A program made the position numbers and the translations under genes. The notes under the pieces were generated by a model. The model had not been told where the DNA came from and did no database searches. It was given only the letters and a program-made list of their open reading frames with translations. Below, one piece after another: positions 60,542 to 64,000 of a stretch of DNA of 64,000 nucleotides (positions within the stretch are counted from its first letter, which is position 1; every line of letters starts with the position of its first letter). This stretch comes from Lachnospiraceae bacterium AC2012. Lineage in GTDB: Bacteria > Bacillota > Clostridia > Lachnospirales > Lachnospiraceae. Location: positions 248,001-312,000 of the forward strand of contig JNIN01000002.1 of NCBI GenBank assembly GCA_000702525.1. Direction: 5' to 3'.

Positions 60542-61924
60542 CTAAATAGCAGACATTAATATATTTCGAAACTCCTTCAGCCCTGCTACTTCGCCTGCCT
60601 CAACCATCTGGGCACCGATGTTACCAAGGGCTGTAGCCTCTGATGGGCCAGCTACTACCCTTTTACCCGTGGTTTCTGCTGTGAGTTTATTCAAGTATCC
60701 AGCTTTCGAGCCACCGCCAACTACATTGATTGTATCAAAGTGCTTACCTGTGATAGACTCAACCTCTTCGCATGCCTTTCTGTAACAGATTGCAAGAGAC
60801 TGATAAATTACCTTTGCAAGCTCTCCCGGTGTTTGAGGTTCATCCTGACCATGGCTTCTGCAGTATTCCTTTACTGCTTCAATCATAGAATCTGGAGCAA
60901 GAAAGCACTCATCATTAGCATCCACTATAGAATCTATGTCTGCTGCCTCTGCCATTTCACAAAGCTCAGCAAACGAATACTCCTGGCCTGCTGCAATCAA
61001 TTCATTTCTTACAGACTGAATCATCCAAAGGCCCATAATATTTTTAAGGAAACGGAATCTACCATCATATCCACCTTCGTTGGTAAAGTTAGCTTCCATA
61101 GCCTCTTTGGTACAGATTGCTTGCTTATTTTCACTGCCAAGAAGTGACCATGTACCAGAAGAAATATATAGTACATTATCAGATGTGTTTGGAACTGCAA
61201 ATACAGCTGAAGCAGTGTCGTGAGTAGGTGGAAGTACAACTTTGCAGTCGAATCCCACTTCTGCCTTAACTGCATCTGAAAATCTGCCAATGCATGTGCC
61301 TGGCTGCTTAATCTCACCAAATAAATCCTTATTGAAACCAAGCATCTCAATAAGCTCATAGTCCCACTCTTTTGTATCAGGATTAAGGAGCTGGGTTGTA
61401 GAACAATTGGTATACTCATTTGATTTCACACCTGTCAGCAGATAATGAAGATAATCTGGTACCATCAAAAAGCTCTTTGCAGCCTTCAAATAGCCTGCCT
61501 TCTTGTCCGCCATAAGCTGATAGATTGTGTTAAAGATAGCCTTTTGAATACCAGTACGCTCATATAGCTTATCTTCCGAAATGATTTTATAAACCTCTTC
61601 GTCCATTCCAGCTGTTCTGCTGTCACGATATCCAAAACATGGGCGAACCACATGATCATTTCCATCTAATAGAACATAGTCCACTGCCCATGTATCAATC
61701 CCCATTGAGGTCGGGATCTTTCCAAGCTCTTTGCATTTCTTCAATCCAATCATGATCTGTCTAAGAAGCTCCTCTATGTCCCATCTCTTATGACCATCCA
61801 CCTCAATCATTCCATTGGAAAATCTATAGATTTCCTCTAAAACCACTTTTCCATCTTCAAGATGGGCAAGCATATGCCTGCCCGAAGATGCCCCAATATC
61901 TATTGCTAAATAGTAATTTACCAT
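60542..61924 (-). CDS. rhaB: rhamnulokinase
   Basis: 460 residues of the FGGY sugar-kinase family. It starts NYYLAIDIGASSGRHML, and has IDTWAVDYVLLD, the CFGYRDSRT block, PDYLHYLLTG, THDTASAVFAVP, YISSGTWSLLG and NVVGGGSKA, all typical of RhaB. It phosphorylates L-rhamnulose. Its ATG overlaps the rhaD stop codon (TAATG), giving translational coupling; GGAGAAAG precedes it. The frame to 61966 is an extension within rhaD. Confidence 0.94.
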   Translation of the reverse strand: MVNYYLAIDIGASSGRHMLAHLEDGKVVLEEIYRFSNGMIEVDGHKRWDIEELLRQIMIGLKKCKELGKIPTSMGIDTWAVDYVLLDGNDHVVRPCFGYRDSRTAGMDEEVYKIISEDKLYERTGIQKAIFNTIYQLMADKKAGYLKAAKSFLMVPDYLHYLLTGVKSNEYTNCSTTQLLNPDTKEWDYELIEMLGFNKDLFGEIKQPGTCIGRFSDAVKAEVGFDCKVVLPPTHDTASAVFAVPNTSDNVLYISSGTWSLLGSENKQAICTKEAMEANFTNEGGYDGRFRFLKNIMGLWMIQSVRNELIAAGQEYSFAELCEMAEAADIDSIVDANDECFLAPDSMIEAVKEYCRSHGQDEPQTPGELAKVIYQSLAICYRKACEEVESITGKHFDTINVVGGGSKAGYLNKLTAETTGKRVVAGPSEATALGNIGAQMVEAGEVAGLKEFRNILMSAI

Positions 61925-62769
61925 TATCTTTCTCCAATAATATCGCTCTTCTTTTCGTATAAACATTCTTCATTAATCTGCACACCAAATGGTGCATTTA
62001 ATGCTCTAAACTCATCTGGCTGGATCGTCTGACGCTTCTTATTTGTCATAGAAAGAACCTTTACAAGAACCTCTGCAGCCTTTTCAACTGTATGCATAAG
62101 ACCAAATGCAATATCAAAATCTGTACCACATACAAACATTCCGTGATGAGCCCAAACAGCTACATCCTTTGTTGCCATGATTTCAGATGTTGCAACTGCA
62201 ATATCTCTTCCACCAGGAACCATCCAAGGTACTACGCCGATTCCCTGCGCGAATACGATGGGACACTCTGTTGCCATCTCCCAGATTTCTCTTGTGAAGA
62301 TTTCATCCTCAAGAGGAAGAACATATGTAAGTGCAATTACATTTGTTGGATGACAGTGATATACCACGCGAATCTCTGCATCTCTCTTCTTGCAAACCTC
62401 AAGATTCATAAGGTGTGATGGAAGCTCCGATGTTGGTCTACCCCCATTAACAAATCCCCATACGATTCTGTATTTGCTGCCTGTCGCGTCCACTTCAATG
62501 ATTCCAATAGAATCTGTTGGATCAATCATTACATTTCTAAAATACTTTCCTGAACCTGTAACAAGGAAATATTCTCCTGCTAAATCTTTAACTTCTGTTC
62601 CGATTTCTCTCCATTCGCCTGCTACGAACTCTTCCTTTACACTATCTACTTCCTCAGGCTTAATTCTATAAGAAAGGTTTCCGCCATTGCGCTCATGCCA
62701 GCCCTGCTCCCAGCCGTCATTTGCCATTCTCATAAAACCTTCTACAAACTTTGCTTCTAATACTTTCAT
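61924..62769 (-). CDS. rhaD: rhamnulose-1-phosphate aldolase
   Basis: 281 residues of the class II aldolase family. The zinc ligands are His in VVYHCHPTN and in VWAHHGMFV; the phosphate-binding start is HERNGGNLSYRI and VTGSGKYFRN. It splits L-rhamnulose-1-phosphate to dihydroxyacetone phosphate and L-lactaldehyde. It follows the isomerase-family gene by 13 bp, with AAGGAG before its ATG. Confidence 0.95.
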   Translation of the reverse strand: MKVLEAKFVEGFMRMANDGWEQGWHERNGGNLSYRIKPEEVDSVKEEFVAGEWREIGTEVKDLAGEYFLVTGSGKYFRNVMIDPTDSIGIIEVDATGSKYRIVWGFVNGGRPTSELPSHLMNLEVCKKRDAEIRVVYHCHPTNVIALTYVLPLEDEIFTREIWEMATECPIVFAQGIGVVPWMVPGGRDIAVATSEIMATKDVAVWAHHGMFVCGTDFDIAFGLMHTVEKAAEVLVKVLSMTNKKRQTIQPDEFRALNAPFGVQINEECLYEKKSDIIGER

Positions 62770-62782
62770 TTCTAGTTCTCCT

Positions 62783-64000
62783 TTATCTAACTACTACTTC
62801 AACTGGTACGTTAAATACCTTTGCAACTTTTTTGATTGTTTCCATATGGTGACCAACTGCTGCACCAAAATGATGTGTAGGACCAGTCTCGCTCCATCTG
62901 GTTACAAACTCTGCAGCGCTGCAGCTGAATCTTGTACGCATCATTGTGTCACCGTTCTGAAGAATCTTTCCTTCTTCGTTAACACCCTCAGCAACAACAA
63001 ATTTGAAATGACCCTCGCCATCCTGTGTGATGCCAAGATAAGTGATAGGGCCTGTAGGTGGATAAAACTGTGTGAGATATCCGCCTCCAGTCTTTCCGTG
63101 GAACACATCCATCATCTTCATCGTTGGCTTCTTGGCCTGAGAGATGGCTGCATCACCAGATCCTGAATGACCAATAAGAGTTACGTCATCGTTGAAATCG
63201 ATCGTGTACATTTCAGCCAACTGACCTGTACCTGAGATTGTCTTCAAAATACTCATTGCCATAGCAACCTTCATATCACCTTCAACAGCACAAGCTGTTC
63301 CCTGCTTTATAAGCATAGAGAAGGCTGGGATAAGAAGGCTGTCCACCTTACCAGCAATTCCCTTGGCAAATCCGTCATAGTGAGATGCTACGAGACCAAG
63401 CTGCTCGTCCTTAACCCACTGTTCAAAGGCAACAACGTACTTTGCCATTTCCCATACTTTATCTACATCGCCACCACCAACAATGTCGAATGTATCTAAG
63501 ATGTTCTCAGCCTTTGCTTTAATAACGGCCTCGTCTGTAATATCATCTGCAATAGCCCAAATCTTTTCCCAGTCAAACTGCTTTGTGTAAAGCCCCATTC
63601 TTCTGTAAAGATTTGACTCATCGATATATAAATCCATCATGCCTGGATATGGTCTGCCAATCTGGGCAATGTTTGTATCTCTAAAACGACGTCGACAATT
63701 TGCTGCAAGGCACCACTCCTTTATTTCTCTTGCGACATTTTCATCTCCACCTTCTACAACACCTGTGATTACAGCGCTACGCTTTCCATAGCGATTAAGA
63801 TCGGCCACCATTTCTCCAACTGCGCCGCAGGCATAGGCTTCTCCAAGCCACTCTGCTGTACCAGCTGTATCATAATCAAGCGCCTTAAGCTTCTGAACAT
63901 TTACAAGGACTACAGGAACATCCAAATCCTTTACTGCTGGAAGCATGTTGTAGCTTGTTGCATAAGTGAGAAGCTGCATAAACACTAAATCTACATCTGC
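62783..64000 (-). CDS. L-arabinose/L-fucose isomerase family protein (partial, start beyond window)
   Basis: 405 visible residues; the frame stays open to the right edge (it reads ADVDLVFMQLLTYATSYNML there), so the start is outside. It matches the fucose/arabinose-isomerase fold (COG2160-type): LPAVKDLDVPVVLVNVQ, NIAQIGRPYPGMMDLYIDES, a long helical middle and the C-terminal beta domain with TGPTHHFGAAVGHH. The place in front of rhaD and rhaB is where a rhamnose isomerase would be expected, so this protein may do that step in place of RhaA (inference). Confidence 0.8.
   Translation of the reverse strand, partial: ADVDLVFMQLLTYATSYNMLPAVKDLDVPVVLVNVQKLKALDYDTAGTAEWLGEAYACGAVGEMVADLNRYGKRSAVITGVVEGGDENVAREIKEWCLAANCRRRFRDTNIAQIGRPYPGMMDLYIDESNLYRRMGLYTKQFDWEKIWAIADDITDEAVIKAKAENILDTFDIVGGGDVDKVWEMAKYVVAFEQWVKDEQLGLVASHYDGFAKGIAGKVDSLLIPAFSMLIKQGTACAVEGDMKVAMAMSILKTISGTGQLAEMYTIDFNDDVTLIGHSGSGDAAISQAKKPTMKMMDVFHGKTGGGYLTQFYPPTGPITYLGITQDGEGHFKFVVAEGVNEEGKILQNGDTMMRTRFSCSAAEFVTRWSETGPTHHFGAAVGHHMETIKKVAKVFNVPVEVVVR

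Overview
The window looks like chromosome from a non-spore-forming, saccharolytic, obligately anaerobic Clostridium-class Firmicute of the Lachnospiraceae type (gut or rumen, Butyrivibrio/Roseburia-like). The reasons are strong AGGAGG-type ribosome sites, moderate GC, YesM/YesN sensor pairs, YesL, GH43/GH51 arabinan enzymes, desulfoferrodoxin, rubrerythrin and PerR instead of aerobic respiration, and many families common in that group. This rests on gene content only; no 16S or marker gene is present. No rRNA, tRNA, CRISPR array, phage or complete insertion sequence was seen.

Layout. 0-10 kb: end of a glycosidase-like gene, PAP2 phosphatase, ABC-F ATPase, C_GCAxxG_C_C protein, a DUF2975/XRE/DUF4153-type membrane operon, a type II toxin-antitoxin pair, and a U32 pair (tRNA wobble-uridine hydroxylation type) with a methyltransferase. 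10-21.4 kb: an arabinan locus: sugar ABC importer plus YesL, a divergent ArsR-type regulator with a sensing domain, and an operon of three GH43 and one GH51 enzyme. 21.5-27.2 kb: a probable bacteriocin locus: GG-leader peptide, C39 peptidase-ABC exporter and XRE membrane regulator, facing a three-gene ABC-2 exporter that could give immunity. 27.2-33 kb: an unusual operon joining a 2-hydroxyacyl-CoA dehydratase/double-cubane reductase family pair and its ATP-dependent activator with nickel-handling genes (CooC-like with CxC, CooT-like, His-rich) and an acetyl-CoA-synthase-like fragment. 33-37 kb: deoxyribosyltransferase-like protein, GH5 cellulase, then desulfoferrodoxin, rubrerythrin and PerR. 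37-46 kb: lipid kinase, YhhN, lone flagellin-like protein, GNAT, an HPr-D-lactate dehydrogenase fusion with a Rex-type operator, a GGDEF protein, CPBP protease and threonine aldolase. 46.5-55.5 kb: an RbsABC-type sugar importer with a sensor operon (SBP-like protein, histidine kinase, AraC-type response regulator). 56-64 kb: GlcT-like antiterminator plus glucose-type PTS EIICBA, a membrane protein, and rhamnose genes rhaB, rhaD and an arabinose/fucose-isomerase-family gene cut by the window end.

The most striking unexplained structure is a pair of homologous noncoding elements of about 0.5-0.6 kb (about 45912-46486 and 55757-56272), in direct orientation on either side of the RbsABC/sensor block. 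Each holds six head-to-head dyads of an 8-bp half-site (TTACRGAA, about 22 bp, TTCYGTAA). Neighbouring half-sites start 30-33 or 41-42 bp apart, close to three or four helical turns, so they lie near one face of the DNA. The two copies differ mainly by A/G exchanges allowed at the same position of the half-site. I know of no named element that matches.

A second repeat family, GGTCCATTGGGGACGGGG-type palindromes, occurs at five loci, mostly directly 3' of minus-strand genes. At two of them it supplies the last codons and the stop codon.
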